Shown: positions 1 through 8,753, counted from the stretch's first letter. The stretch is 37,132 nucleotides of DNA from Bacteroidota bacterium (GCA_023425865.1 JAFABV010000082.1:1-37132), one strand, 5' to 3'. Notes: a model not told the origin generated them from the letters alone. Program-made: numbers and translations.

Positions 1-2
1 TT

Positions 3-266
3 GGTAAAAAGTTCGCCGCGCTGAAAAAAGGATTGATAAAATGCAGGGACTACATTTTCAATTTCCTTGAAGACCCGATAATACCATCAGACAACAACGG
101 AAGCGAACAAGGAATACGAAAGGTGAAAATCAAGCTCAACAACTCGCGCACCTTCCGCTCTGAGTTCGGGGCGGACGCTTTTCTCGAACTTCATTCCGTC
201 ATTGAGACCGCCAAGAAACACGGAAAAACTCCATATAACGCTGTTCAAGCCTTGTTTGAGGTTTGA
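3..266 (+). CDS. IS66 family transposase, C-terminal part (5' end outside window)
   Basis: The frame is open from the first bases of the window to a TGA at 264-266, so the gene starts upstream of the window; no internal start needs to be assumed. The visible 87 residues match the C-terminal end of IS66-type (TnpC-like) transposases. The stretch SDNNGSEQGIRKVKIK contains the glutamate of the catalytic DDE triad in its usual setting, and it is followed by the FRSEFGADAFLELHSVIETAKKHG-type tail, quoted here only to name its landmarks FRSE and ETAKKHG. Whether the rest of the element is intact cannot be seen. The right end of the insertion sequence should lie in 267-330; CTGAATAGTTAC at about 291-302 is a possible terminal motif, but without the left end this is a guess. 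Family assignment is fairly sure; activity is unknown. Confidence 0.75.
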   Translation, partial: GKKFAALKKGLIKCRDYIFNFLEDPIIPSDNNGSEQGIRKVKIKLNNSRTFRSEFGADAFLELHSVIETAKKHGKTPYNAVQALFEV

Positions 267-372
267 AAAACTGGCATGCCATTACCACCGCTGAATAGTT
301 ACCCGCCAACTCCCGCCCACTAAAAATTCTTAAATATGGCCTTGATGTGGGGGATATGGCATAAATTCTCCC

Positions 373-380
373 TAATTTTG
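373..380 (+). promoter_or_regulatory. Bacteroidota -7 promoter element (TAATTTTG)
   Basis: TAATTTTG fits the TAnnTTTG consensus exactly and lies 18 bp before the ATG at 399. No TTTG box is seen at the expected -33 distance, so only half of the promoter is supported. It would drive the small Cys/His membrane protein and perhaps the receptor gene behind it, and it lies just outside the probable end of the IS66 element. Confidence 0.5.
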
Positions 381-398
381 CATCGGAAACATTGATTT

Positions 399-737
399 AT
401 GACAGCTGTAGGGCACGACATACGGAGAAAGCTGTTGGCTTTCATGCTGCTGGTGGTATTCATGATACCATTGGTCGTGAAGTCGGTACACGTGTGCCCG
501 ACCTGCGCGCCGATGCCGTTAGACAAGTCGCACGCCGTGGTGTTCCAGACACCGGCCCACGATGCCGCCACCTGCCCAGTCTGTCTGTTTTCGTTTATTA
601 GCTTCGACAAGGCCGACAACCTTGTCTTTCATGCGCTGACGTTTGTGTCGGTGGCTGTTGTCATCGGCTTTCTGGCAGTGGGTCATGCCCGTCGTCAGGT
701 GTCAGTCATCAGCCTGCGGGCACCCCCTGCTCTGTGA
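399..737 (+). CDS. Small two-helix membrane protein with Cys/His motifs, DUF2946-like
   Basis: This is a 112-residue protein with two hydrophobic helices (about 11-29 and 78-95) flanking a loop of about 45 residues. The loop carries HVCPTCAPM and HDAATCPVCLF, two CPxC motifs each preceded by a histidine, which is a plausible soft-metal or zinc site. The C-terminus ends in an SLRAPPAL-type tail. Small Bacteroidota and proteobacterial proteins of the DUF2946 kind share this pattern of two helices, CxxC with His, and a terminal R-A/G-PP, and they often sit beside metal-related TonB receptors. Here the receptor follows 134 bp downstream on the same strand. The ATG lies just behind a TAATTTTG promoter element. 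A role in copper or zinc handling is inferred from motifs and position; no biochemical function is known for certain. Confidence 0.6.
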   Translation: MTAVGHDIRRKLLAFMLLVVFMIPLVVKSVHVCPTCAPMPLDKSHAVVFQTPAHDAATCPVCLFSFISFDKADNLVFHALTFVSVAVVIGFLAVGHARRQVSVISLRAPPAL

Positions 738-746
738 TTGGCTTAT

Positions 747-765
747 AGGCCTGTGAAGGCCTTTT
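747..765 (+). terminator. Weak hairpin between small membrane protein and receptor gene
   Basis: AGGCCT-GTGA-AGGCCT forms a 6-bp stem with a 4-base loop followed by TTTG. It may reduce read-through from the small gene into the receptor gene, but the stem is short. Confidence 0.3.
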
Positions 766-810
766 GTCTGGCGATGTGCCCCCGAGGTATGTCGTCGACC
801 ACCGTATATC

Positions 811-839
811 TATGGTTATTGCCGTGGGTGATAACCGTA
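811..839 (+). promoter_or_regulatory. Hairpin in the leader of the TonB-dependent receptor gene
   Basis: TATGGTTAT and ATAACCGTA pair over 9 bp (one G-U pair) around an 11-base loop, ending 32 bp before the receptor ATG. No B12-box or other known riboswitch core was recognised. A regulatory role is only a possibility. Confidence 0.3.
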
Positions 840-871
840 AGTACATTGTATTATCACAGAACAACCAAGAC

Positions 872-3220
872 ATGAAAAAAATATATATGCTGTTGCTGTG
901 CACGATGATGGTCGTGGCGGCGCAGGCAGCAACCGTTATCAAGACCACTACACTCTCCGGTCAGGTGACCGACGCTTTAGACCATTCAGCGCTCATCGGC
1001 GTTACGATATACATTCCGGAACTGTCAGAAGGCACCACCACTGACGCCACCGGGCACTACCGCTTCAGCTCCTTGCCTGCCAAGACGCTTACCCTTCAGG
1101 TGAGTTACATCGGGCACCAGACCATTATCCGTACCGTAGACCTTACGCAGGACGAGACCGCCGACTTTGTGATGACGGAGTCGAACGCCCTGCTCAATGA
1201 GGTGGTGGTGACAGGCCTGGCAGGCGCCTCGCTGATGAAACAGTCGCCTACGCCCGTGTCTGTTGTCACACGGTCAGACCTGTTCCAGACTACCTCTACC
1301 AATATTATCGATGCCCTGTCGCACAATCCCGGTATCTCGCAAATCACCACTGGCAGCGGCATTTCCAAGCCCGTGATTCGTGGGTTGGGCTATAACCGCA
1401 TCGTAGTGGTAGACGATGGCGTGCGCCTCGAAGGACAGCAGTGGGGCGACGAGCATGGCATTGAGGTAGACCCACAGAGCGTAGACAACATCGAAGTGCT
1501 CAAAGGTCCGGCGTCGTTGCGTTACGGTTCGGATGCCATGGCCGGTGTCGTCATCTTCAACGACGCACCCATGTTGCCTCGGGGCAAGGTGAGTGCTGGC
1601 GTGTCGAGTGAGTATCAAACCAATAACGGACTGCTGGCCTACTCGCTGCATGCCGATGGCAATCAGAACGGATGGCTGTGGGGCTTGCGTTATTCAGACA
1701 AGTGGGCCCATGCCTACAAAAACCCTTACGACGGATATGTGCTCAACTCGCAGTTTCGCGAGCGTGCCCTCTCCGGCCGTCTCGGTGTCAACCGCAGCTG
1801 GGGCTACAGCCACCTCAAGCTGAGCTATTATCACCTCACCCCGAGTATGGTGGAGGGCGAGCGCGATGAGGCCACCGGCGCTTTCGTCTATCCGGTGCTG
1901 GTAGATGGTGAGGAGCAGACGGCCATCGCCACCAACGACCAGCTCAAGCGTTACGGCAAGGGAATGCCTTATCAGCAGATACATCACTACAAAGCCGTCT
2001 TAGACAACTCCTTCTACATTGGCCAAGGCACGCTCAAAGCCTTGGTGGGCTATCAGCACAACCGCCGTCAGGAGTTTGAGGAGCTGTTGTCGCCCAAGAC
2101 CCCGGGGCTCGACTTCATGCTTCACACCATCAACTACGACGTGAACTACAACCAGACGTTGGCCGACCGCTGGAAAACCTCGGTGGGCGTGGGAGGTATG
2201 TACCAGCGCTCATTAAACAAAGGTGAGGAGGTGCTCATACCGGCTTACGCCTTGTTCGATTGGGGCATTTATGCCACTACCGCCTATCATTCTGGTGCCT
2301 GGAGCCTGAGCGGAGGGTTGCGCTACGACTCTCGCCACGTGCACAGCTTTGCCCTGGCCGACCGTTTTGACAAGTTCACCCGTGACTTTAGCGCCCTGAC
2401 CGGAAGCCTTGGCGCGGTATATGCCGTTCGCCAGGATATGAACTTTCGCGTCAATGTGGCCCGTGGTTTCCGCGCGCCCAATCTGAGCGAACTGGGCTCA
2501 AACGGCGAGCATGAGGGCACCTTCCGCTACGAAAAAGGCAACAATGCCTTGAAGCCCGAGCACAGCTGGCAGATTGATGCCGGATGGGATTATACCACGC
2601 CGTGGGTGACGATGCAGGCGGCATGGTTTGTCAACTTCATCGATAACTACGTGTTTGCCAGTAGGGTAGGCGGGGTGATGGAGGACGAATTACCCGTGTA
2701 CCAATATACTCAAGGCAACGCACGCCTGATGGGCGGTGAGGTGAGCGTAGACATCCATCCGGTGGAGGCCTTGCATTTTGAGAATGCCTTCTCGTGGGTA
2801 AATGCCGTGCAGAAAGACCAGCCGCGTGAGAGCAAGTATCTGCCCATGACGCCCGCGCCCCGATGGACCAGCGAACTGAAGTACGACTTCATTCGGCATG
2901 GCCGCACGCTGAACAACCTGTTCGCGCGGATAGGCACCGATGTCAATTTCAGGCAGAACCACTTCTATGCCGCCGACAATACCGAGACGGCGACCCCGGC
3001 CTACGTGCTGCTCAATGCCGCCATTGGCACCGACGTGCTGGTGAAGGGCAAGAAGATACTGTCGGTAGTGCTCACGGGAGACAATCTGACCAACAAGGCC
3101 TATCAGAATCATCTGAGCCGATTGAAGTATGCTGATGTTAATTCTGCGACAAATCGTCGAGGCATATACAATATGGGACGTAATATCGGCGTTAAAGTAA
3201 TGGTACCATTAGAGTTTTAA
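872..3220 (+). CDS. TonB-dependent outer membrane receptor, probable metal or metal-complex uptake
   Basis: The ATG at 872 is chosen because it begins a good signal peptide (MKKIYMLLL..., cleavage after AQA near residue 19); the open frame extends 36 codons further upstream without such a sequence. The 782-residue product has a carboxypeptidase-regulatory-like domain (about 27-100), a plug domain (about 115-230, with NEVVVTG, PVIRGLGYNRIVVVDDGVR and EVLKGPASLRYGSDA) and a 22-strand barrel ending in the terminal phenylalanine typical of outer membrane proteins. The plug reads EGQQWGDEHGIEVDPQSV, as in the Bacteroidota branch that resembles zinc receptor ZnuD and other small-ligand receptors rather than the glycan SusC type; no SusD partner is present. 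It is flanked by a DUF2946-like protein and an NlpE-like lipoprotein, which supports a trace-metal substrate. Receptor class is certain; substrate is inferred. Confidence 0.9.
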   Translation: MKKIYMLLLCTMMVVAAQAATVIKTTTLSGQVTDALDHSALIGVTIYIPELSEGTTTDATGHYRFSSLPAKTLTLQVSYIGHQTIIRTVDLTQDETADFVMTESNALLNEVVVTGLAGASLMKQSPTPVSVVTRSDLFQTTSTNIIDALSHNPGISQITTGSGISKPVIRGLGYNRIVVVDDGVRLEGQQWGDEHGIEVDPQSVDNIEVLKGPASLRYGSDAMAGVVIFNDAPMLPRGKVSAGVSSEYQTNNGLLAYSLHADGNQNGWLWGLRYSDKWAHAYKNPYDGYVLNSQFRERALSGRLGVNRSWGYSHLKLSYYHLTPSMVEGERDEATGAFVYPVLVDGEEQTAIATNDQLKRYGKGMPYQQIHHYKAVLDNSFYIGQGTLKALVGYQHNRRQEFEELLSPKTPGLDFMLHTINYDVNYNQTLADRWKTSVGVGGMYQRSLNKGEEVLIPAYALFDWGIYATTAYHSGAWSLSGGLRYDSRHVHSFALADRFDKFTRDFSALTGSLGAVYAVRQDMNFRVNVARGFRAPNLSELGSNGEHEGTFRYEKGNNALKPEHSWQIDAGWDYTTPWVTMQAAWFVNFIDNYVFASRVGGVMEDELPVYQYTQGNARLMGGEVSVDIHPVEALHFENAFSWVNAVQKDQPRESKYLPMTPAPRWTSELKYDFIRHGRTLNNLFARIGTDVNFRQNHFYAADNTETATPAYVLLNAAIGTDVLVKGKKILSVVLTGDNLTNKAYQNHLSRLKYADVNSATNRRGIYNMGRNIGVKVMVPLEF

Positions 3221-3265
3221 TATAGTAAACAAGTTTCTTATAACCAGTTAACAAGTAAGAAAAAA

Positions 3266-3694
3266 ATGAAAAACGTAATGATGTTGGTAGTAGCATGCGC
3301 CATGTTCGCAGCCTGCCAGAATGGTAAAACAAACCAAGTAGCCGGAGCCGCAGATTCTACCGCCGTAGATTCAGCTGTGTATGAGGGTCTGGTACCCTCG
3401 GCCGATGGCGCAGGCATTCGCTACCGTTTGGCAGTGGCGAACGACAGTACCAAGGGCTTTACGCTGGACGAGGCGTACATGAAGTCGGAGACTGAGGTAG
3501 ACACGCTTTTCCGTTATGAGGGCAAGGCCTCAGACATGAGCGTGAAAGACAAGAAGTATTTGATGCTCAGCACCAAGACCGATCCTAAGGCCTACCACTT
3601 CCTTGTAGTCAACGACTCTACCCTCCGTATGGTGAACAGCGAGTTGGAAGAGCCTGTTGGCAGTGACTTGAATTACGACCTGAAACTGAAGTAA
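3266..3694 (+). CDS. NlpE-like lipoprotein without the CxxC motif
   Basis: This 142-residue protein starts with a lipoprotein signal peptide (MKNVMMLVVACAMFAAC, lipidated Cys17). The mature part resembles the N-terminal domain of NlpE, the copper-homeostasis and envelope-stress lipoprotein: YEGLVPSADGAGIRYRLAV, TLDEAYM, TLFRYEGKA, a short strand pattern, and a final LNYDLKLK matching the FNYTL-type end of NlpE. In the classical protein the first segment reads CADC; here it is SADG, so both metal-binding or redox cysteines are missing. The gene follows the TonB receptor by 45 bp on the same strand and is probably co-transcribed. The fold assignment is moderate confidence from motif order; a role in sensing or binding metal in the envelope is inferred from context. 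Confidence 0.6.
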   Translation: MKNVMMLVVACAMFAACQNGKTNQVAGAADSTAVDSAVYEGLVPSADGAGIRYRLAVANDSTKGFTLDEAYMKSETEVDTLFRYEGKASDMSVKDKKYLMLSTKTDPKAYHFLVVNDSTLRMVNSELEEPVGSDLNYDLKLK

Positions 3695-3777
3695 TTCGCC
3701 ATTTTCCATCCTACATCCAGGATTAGGGCACCGAAGTCGGAAGTACATCCCGCGGGTCACAACGCAAAGGCAAGCCT

Positions 3778-3806
3778 CATGTGGCTGGTATGCAATAAGC
3801 CATGTG
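3778..3806 (+). terminator. Possible terminator after the NlpE-like gene
   Basis: CATGTGGCT and AGCCATGTG pair over 9 bp, including two G-U pairs, around an 11-base loop, 84 bp after the stop codon. There is no clear T-run. The rest of the 3695-3927 gap shows no gene. Confidence 0.3.
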
Positions 3807-3910
3807 TTATCACGTTTAGCTTATGGTGAGAGTGATACCGCTGTGCTGTGAGGGCTCAGTACGCTTGCGTAACGGGTCATGCGGCATGTATGTATCACGC
3901 TTTGGTGCCT

Positions 3911-3918
3911 TAATTTTG
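3911..3918 (+). promoter_or_regulatory. Bacteroidota -7 promoter element (TAATTTTG)
   Basis: An exact TAnnTTTG match lies 10 bp before the first ATG of the helicase-exonuclease gene, so the transcript would be almost leaderless from that start. No matching -33 box is visible. Confidence 0.4.
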
Positions 3919-3927
3919 GATTTTTTC

Positions 3928-6642
3928 ATGATGGATCACGTTTTTTCCCCCGATGCCACACAGCGACAGGTCATTGACCTGAATGGCGGCATACACTTGG
4001 TGCTCGCGCCTCCGGGGTGCGGCAAGACACAGATACTGGCAGAACGCGTCAGACGGGCACACGCACTGGGCGTGCCGTATGATGATATGTTGTGCCTCAC
4101 CTTTACCAATAGGGCGGCAAGGGGCATGCGTGAACGTATCGACAATAGCATTGCCGAGGAGTCGACCGACGATGTCTTTGTGGGCAATGTACACCGTTAT
4201 TGCTCAAGGTTTCTCTTTGAAAATCATCTGGTGCCCGCCGAGAGTGCCATTATCGACGACGACACGATGGTGAGCATCTTGGCGATGTATCTTGATGAAA
4301 CCGAGGAGTATGTGCTGGGCGACAACCGCCGGAAGCGCTATTATAGCGAGATCATGTTTTTCTCGCACCTGATGTATGAGATTGTCCATGGTATTCCCAA
4401 GGGCCTGAGACTGCATCCTGACTGTGTCAGCGGTCAGGATGTTGCCGTATTGCAGGGTATTTGCAAGACCCAGGGACGTGCCTTCACGGCTGAGGCCATG
4501 GTCGATATCTACGACCATACCGACTTTTATTTCGACCTGATTCGTTCTTCGGCGTTCGACCCCTCGCTTAGGTCGTGGGCCGAGCAGACTTTGGCCAAGA
4601 TGCGGTATGCCCATGGCTATGTGGCCTATAAGCGCCAAAATCACCTTCTCGATTTTGAAGACCTGTTGCAGCTGACCTATACCGCGCTGTCGTCAGGCGA
4701 CGGTTACCGCCGCTATTCATGGATACAGGTAGACGAGGTGCAGGACCTCAACTTCATGCAACTGGCCATCATCGACCGCCTGTCCGCCTCGGGAGTGTCC
4801 GGAAATGGGGCAGGGGCGGCGCCCGAGCGAGGAGCAACGATTGTCTATCTGGGCGATGAGCAACAAGCCATATACTCATTCATGGGCGCCAAGCTCAGCA
4901 CGTTGGAGATGCTCAAGAACCGTTGCAAGAGCCATATTCATCATCTCGGCGTGAACCACCGTTCGCCAGGGTATCTGGTGGAACTGTTCAATGCCTACGC
5001 CATTCATGAGTTGGGCTCTGACCCCGAGCTGCTGCCAGCGCCCGACAATGGCCAGCGCGGGGAGAGGGGCGAGCTGCAAATCAGGTGCAGTGACGACCTC
5101 CAGACAGAGTTTACTGACGTGGTCAGGCTGGCGTCGGCGATGGGAGAAGCGTATCCTGACGAAACTACGGCAGTGGTGGTCAATGCGAACAACGATGCCG
5201 ATACCTTAAGCCAACTGCTGACGCAGGCGCAGGTGCCCCATTTCAAGGTCTCGGGGCAGGATCTCTTTGCCACCGACGAGGTGAAGATGTTGTTGGCGCA
5301 TCTCAGCGTGTTGGCCAATGAACATAATGTGTTGGCATGGTCGAGGCTGATGCGTGGGCTAAAGGTTTGCCAGACCAATGCCACGGCCCGACAGTTTGTG
5401 CATAGGTTGGAGACGCGGGCCATGACGCCATCCGATTTTCTCGTTGGCGACGGGAGGCCGTATGTGCAGCGCTTCGTAGATTGCTACGAACGGGGAGACC
5501 TGGTGGTCTTCGATACGGAGACGACGGGACTGAATGTCTTTGAAGACGACATCATCCAGATTGCGGCCGAACGCATCAGGGGGGGACAGACGGTCGATAA
5601 GTTCGTGGTGTATATCGAGACAGACCGGGAAATACCTGCCATGCTGGGCAATATACCCAACCCCATGCTGGAGCAACGCAGACATCAACGGCTATATGCC
5701 CACGCTGAGGCACTGCGCCTGTTTATCGACTATGTGGGCAATGACATTCTGTTGGCCCATAATGCCAGTTACGACTACCGCATCATGGGGTGCAATCTGA
5801 GGCGTTATCTGCCCGATGTAGATTGGCTGGGAGGGCATCCGGTGTATTTTGATTCGCTGAAACTGATCAGGTTGCTACGGCCCGACCTGAAGGCCTACAA
5901 ACTGGAATACCTGCTCGGGGAGCTGCGTTTGGCGGGTGAAAATTCGCATTTGGCCGACGACGACGTGAACGCCACGGTGCAGTTGGTAAACTACTGTTAT
6001 CATAAAGGTAAGGAGGTGCGCCCCGAGCAAGACCAGCTCTTGAGCGGTAAGGGCATGGCGTCACAGCTGAACCTGTTGGTGCAGCGCTACCGTGACCTTT
6101 ATCAGCACGGTTTGGCACAGCTCGACGTGCGACGGTCTCCGGATGAGCAACCGGCTGTTGTGGCAGAGCTGCAGTATGCGTATGAGGCGTTTCGGCAGGA
6201 CCGCAGGATGAGCGAGGTGCCCAAGCTGGAATATATATTACGCTTCTTGCGCGATGACGTGATACGCGTGGAGAGTGAGCCGTCGCTTCGTGAGCAGCTC
6301 AGTCGTCATGCCATGGAGCTGAACACCTTTAAGGAGTCAGACCTTTGTGGCGCCTCTACCATCACCGACCGAATCTTTGTCACCACCATTCACAAGGCCA
6401 AGGGCTTGGAGTTCGACAATGTGATTGTGTTTGACGTGGTTGATGGCCGTTTGCCCAACTACTACAGTGAGAAGGACCCGGCGCAGTTGGCGGAAGACGC
6501 CCGCAAGCTTTACGTGGCGATGTCGCGCGCCAAAAAGCGCCTGATTATCACTTACAGTCAGCAAAAGCTGGTGGGGCGCGACCTTAAACCCCAGCGCCTC
6601 TCCCGTTTCATGGATAGTGTTCGCCATCTCTTTCAGGGTTAG
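3928..6642 (+). CDS. UvrD-type superfamily 1 helicase with internal DEDDh 3'-5' exonuclease domain
   Basis: The ATG at 3928 is preferred; an earlier ATG at 3823 is in frame but adds 35 residues unlike the family and lies before the promoter-like TAATTTTG. The 904-residue protein carries all SF1A helicase motifs: Q motif (SPDATQRQ), Walker A APPGCGKT (Lys33), LTFTNRAARGM, Walker B VDEVQD (near 269), LGDEQQAIYSF, motif IV NHRSP, motif V TIHKAKGLEFD (His822) and motif VI VAMSRAKKRL (Arg867). Between motifs IV and V, at about 522-695, lies a complete DnaQ-like exonuclease: DTETTGL (Asp529, Glu531), HNASYD (Asp616) and HLADDD (His674, Asp679). All five DEDDh residues are present, so both ATPase and nuclease should be active. 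The exonuclease sits where the 2B region of UvrD lies. It stands alone, with no nuclease partner nearby. A DNA repair or recombination role is likely; the exact pathway is unknown. Confidence 0.9.
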   Translation: MMDHVFSPDATQRQVIDLNGGIHLVLAPPGCGKTQILAERVRRAHALGVPYDDMLCLTFTNRAARGMRERIDNSIAEESTDDVFVGNVHRYCSRFLFENHLVPAESAIIDDDTMVSILAMYLDETEEYVLGDNRRKRYYSEIMFFSHLMYEIVHGIPKGLRLHPDCVSGQDVAVLQGICKTQGRAFTAEAMVDIYDHTDFYFDLIRSSAFDPSLRSWAEQTLAKMRYAHGYVAYKRQNHLLDFEDLLQLTYTALSSGDGYRRYSWIQVDEVQDLNFMQLAIIDRLSASGVSGNGAGAAPERGATIVYLGDEQQAIYSFMGAKLSTLEMLKNRCKSHIHHLGVNHRSPGYLVELFNAYAIHELGSDPELLPAPDNGQRGERGELQIRCSDDLQTEFTDVVRLASAMGEAYPDETTAVVVNANNDADTLSQLLTQAQVPHFKVSGQDLFATDEVKMLLAHLSVLANEHNVLAWSRLMRGLKVCQTNATARQFVHRLETRAMTPSDFLVGDGRPYVQRFVDCYERGDLVVFDTETTGLNVFEDDIIQIAAERIRGGQTVDKFVVYIETDREIPAMLGNIPNPMLEQRRHQRLYAHAEALRLFIDYVGNDILLAHNASYDYRIMGCNLRRYLPDVDWLGGHPVYFDSLKLIRLLRPDLKAYKLEYLLGELRLAGENSHLADDDVNATVQLVNYCYHKGKEVRPEQDQLLSGKGMASQLNLLVQRYRDLYQHGLAQLDVRRSPDEQPAVVAELQYAYEAFRQDRRMSEVPKLEYILRFLRDDVIRVESEPSLREQLSRHAMELNTFKESDLCGASTITDRIFVTTIHKAKGLEFDNVIVFDVVDGRLPNYYSEKDPAQLAEDARKLYVAMSRAKKRLIITYSQQKLVGRDLKPQRLSRFMDSVRHLFQG

Positions 6643-6663
6643 GGGGCGATGGGGTAAAACGCG

Positions 6664-6698
6664 GAGCGGCAGAATAACAGGGTGTTATTCTGCCGCTC
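6664..6698. terminator. Bidirectional terminator between convergent genes
   Basis: A perfect 16-bp inverted repeat (GAGCGGCAGAATAACA and its complement) with a 3-base GGG loop separates the helicase gene from the oppositely oriented OPT transporter gene. No long T-run follows, but position and stem strength fit a shared terminator. Confidence 0.7.
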
Positions 6699-6755
6699 AG
6701 TCATGAGATGCCACTTAGGGTCTTGCCCCTCTTATTGTGCGCCAGAGGCTTGGCT

Positions 6756-8753
6756 TCACTTGTCGTTCTTCACGGCCGTTGCCTTGATGAAGTATGCGAT
6801 GAGGCAGATGTAGGCAACGAGCGAACATATCTCAGACATCGGGTTTGCCCACCAGGTGTCGGCGATGGAGAGTTCTAAACCCCCGAACTTGAGCAGAGCG
6901 CTGACCACGCCCATCAATGCGCCGCCGGCAATGAAGCCGCTGGCGATGAGTGTGCCCTTCTCACCACGTTGCTGGTTGAGCGCGTCGTTCTTGGTGCGTG
7001 TGGTGACAAACCAGTTGACGGCACCGCCAACTACCAAGGGTACGTTGAGTTCGAGAGGGATGAACATGCCCAACGCAAAGGCTAAGGCTGGAATCTTGAG
7101 ACGGTCGAGGATAATGGCGATGGCCGCGCCTATGCCGTACAGCAGCCAAGGAGCTCCCACGCCATTCATCAGCGGGTCGATGACCGCGGCCATGGCATTG
7201 GCCTGAGGAGCGGCAAGCTGTCCGCTGGCAAAGCCGTAGGTCTTGTTGAGCACAATCATCACGCCCACCACTGTGGCGGCACTGACGATGGTGCCAAGGA
7301 ACTTCCATGTCTCTTGCTTGGCTGGTGTGGTGCCCAACCAGTAACCGATTTTCAGGTCGGTGATAAAGCTGCCGGCCATCGACAAGGCCGTACATACCAC
7401 GCCACCCATGACCAAGGCCGCTACCATGCCGCCCGTGCCCTTGAGGCCTACAGCCACCATGACCACGCTGGCCAAGATAAGGGTCATGAGCGTCATGCCC
7501 GAAACGGGGTTGCTGCCCACGATGGCAATGGCATTGGCCGCCACGGTAGTAAAGAGAAAGGCAATGATGGCTACCAGTAATATGCCCACCACGGCGAAGA
7601 GCAGGTTGCCCTGCATGACACCCAACCAGAAGAATACGAAGGTGAGCAGGATGACCAAGATGCTGCCGATGGCAATAATCTTAAATGAGAGGTCGCGCTG
7701 GGTGCGTTTTACTTCGTCTATGCCGGCACCCTTGCCTTTGAGCTCTTTGGCCGCCAGCCCCACTGCGCTGCGAATGATTCCCCAACTCTTGATGATGCCG
7801 ATGACACCTGCCATGGCTATGCCGCCAATACCGATGCTGCGGGCATAAGCCTTGAAGATGGCCTCTGGGCTCATCTCGCCCACTGTGGCCGTGATGGAGG
7901 GATCCCACGCATTGAGCACCTGGTCGTGGAAGAGCAGCGACATGCCCGGTACGATGAGCCACCATACGACGACTGAGCCGAAGCAGATAAAGAGAGCATA
8001 ACGCAGGCCCACGATGTAGCCCAAGCCCAGGACGGCAGCGCTGGTGTTGATCTTGAACACCAGCTTGGCCTTGTCGGCCAGGTCTTGTCCGATGCCGATG
8101 AAACGGCTGGTGAAGTTTTCGTTCCACCATCCGAATGAAGAAACGATGAAGTCGTAGAGACCACCGATGATACCCGCAAGCAGCAGTGGCTTGGCCTGGT
8201 CGCCGCCCTTGGCACCCGACACCAGCACCTGTGTGGTGGCTGTGGCCTCGGGGAAGGGGTATTTGCCGTGCATGTCGCTGACAAAATACTTGCGGAAGGG
8301 GATGAGGAATAGGATACCGAGGATGCCGCCAAGGGCTGAGGCTAAGAACATGTTGAAGAACGACGAGGTCATCTCCGGGTATTTGGCCTGCAGGATATAG
8401 ATGGCCGGCAGGGTGAAGATGGCACCGGCCACTACTGCGCCCGAGCAGGCGCCAATGCTCTGGATGATGACATTTTCACCAAGGGCCTTGCTGCGCTTGG
8501 AGGCGGTAGACACGCCCACGGCGATGATGGCGATGGGGATGGCGGCCTCGAATACCTGTCCTACCTTCAGTCCGAGGTAAGCGGCAGCGGCCGAGAAGAG
8601 CATTGTCATGACAATACCCCAGGTCACCGACCAGGTGTTGACTTCGGGGTAGGTGGACGCCGGGTCCATGATGGGCTGGTATTCCTCCCCTGTTTTCAGT
8701 TCTCTAAACGCGTTCTCAGGCAGTTGTACCGCCTTCTTTTCTTGTTCGTCCAT
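6756..8753 (-). CDS. OPT family oligopeptide transporter
   Basis: The start at 8753 (MDEQEKKAVQLPENAF) is chosen; 14 more codons are open upstream but do not look like family sequence. The 665-residue protein has a hydrophilic N-terminus of about 45 residues followed by roughly 15 hydrophobic membrane segments, beginning with WGIVMTMLFSAAAAYLGLKV. The sequence VGSNPVSGMT, encoded near 7495-7520, and the overall layout match the bacterial branch of the OPT/YSL family (about 620-680 residues), proton-coupled carriers of oligopeptides or metal chelates in the inner membrane. It is the last gene of a minus-strand run behind mltG, 68 bp away. A near-match promoter element, TACCTTTC, lies at 8779-8786. 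Family is sure; the substrate cannot be told from sequence. Confidence 0.9.
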   Translation of the reverse strand: MDEQEKKAVQLPENAFRELKTGEEYQPIMDPASTYPEVNTWSVTWGIVMTMLFSAAAAYLGLKVGQVFEAAIPIAIIAVGVSTASKRSKALGENVIIQSIGACSGAVVAGAIFTLPAIYILQAKYPEMTSSFFNMFLASALGGILGILFLIPFRKYFVSDMHGKYPFPEATATTQVLVSGAKGGDQAKPLLLAGIIGGLYDFIVSSFGWWNENFTSRFIGIGQDLADKAKLVFKINTSAAVLGLGYIVGLRYALFICFGSVVVWWLIVPGMSLLFHDQVLNAWDPSITATVGEMSPEAIFKAYARSIGIGGIAMAGVIGIIKSWGIIRSAVGLAAKELKGKGAGIDEVKRTQRDLSFKIIAIGSILVILLTFVFFWLGVMQGNLLFAVVGILLVAIIAFLFTTVAANAIAIVGSNPVSGMTLMTLILASVVMVAVGLKGTGGMVAALVMGGVVCTALSMAGSFITDLKIGYWLGTTPAKQETWKFLGTIVSAATVVGVMIVLNKTYGFASGQLAAPQANAMAAVIDPLMNGVGAPWLLYGIGAAIAIILDRLKIPALAFALGMFIPLELNVPLVVGGAVNWFVTTRTKNDALNQQRGEKGTLIASGFIAGGALMGVVSALLKFGGLELSIADTWWANPMSEICSLVAYICLIAYFIKATAVKNDK

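Noticed and set aside
740..871. Cobalamin riboswitch before the TonB receptor
   Set aside because: Only a simple 9-bp hairpin is seen; the conserved B12 box and core were not found.
3823..3927. Upstream start of the helicase-exonuclease gene
   Set aside because: The extra 35 residues do not resemble family sequence and precede the promoter-like TAATTTTG.
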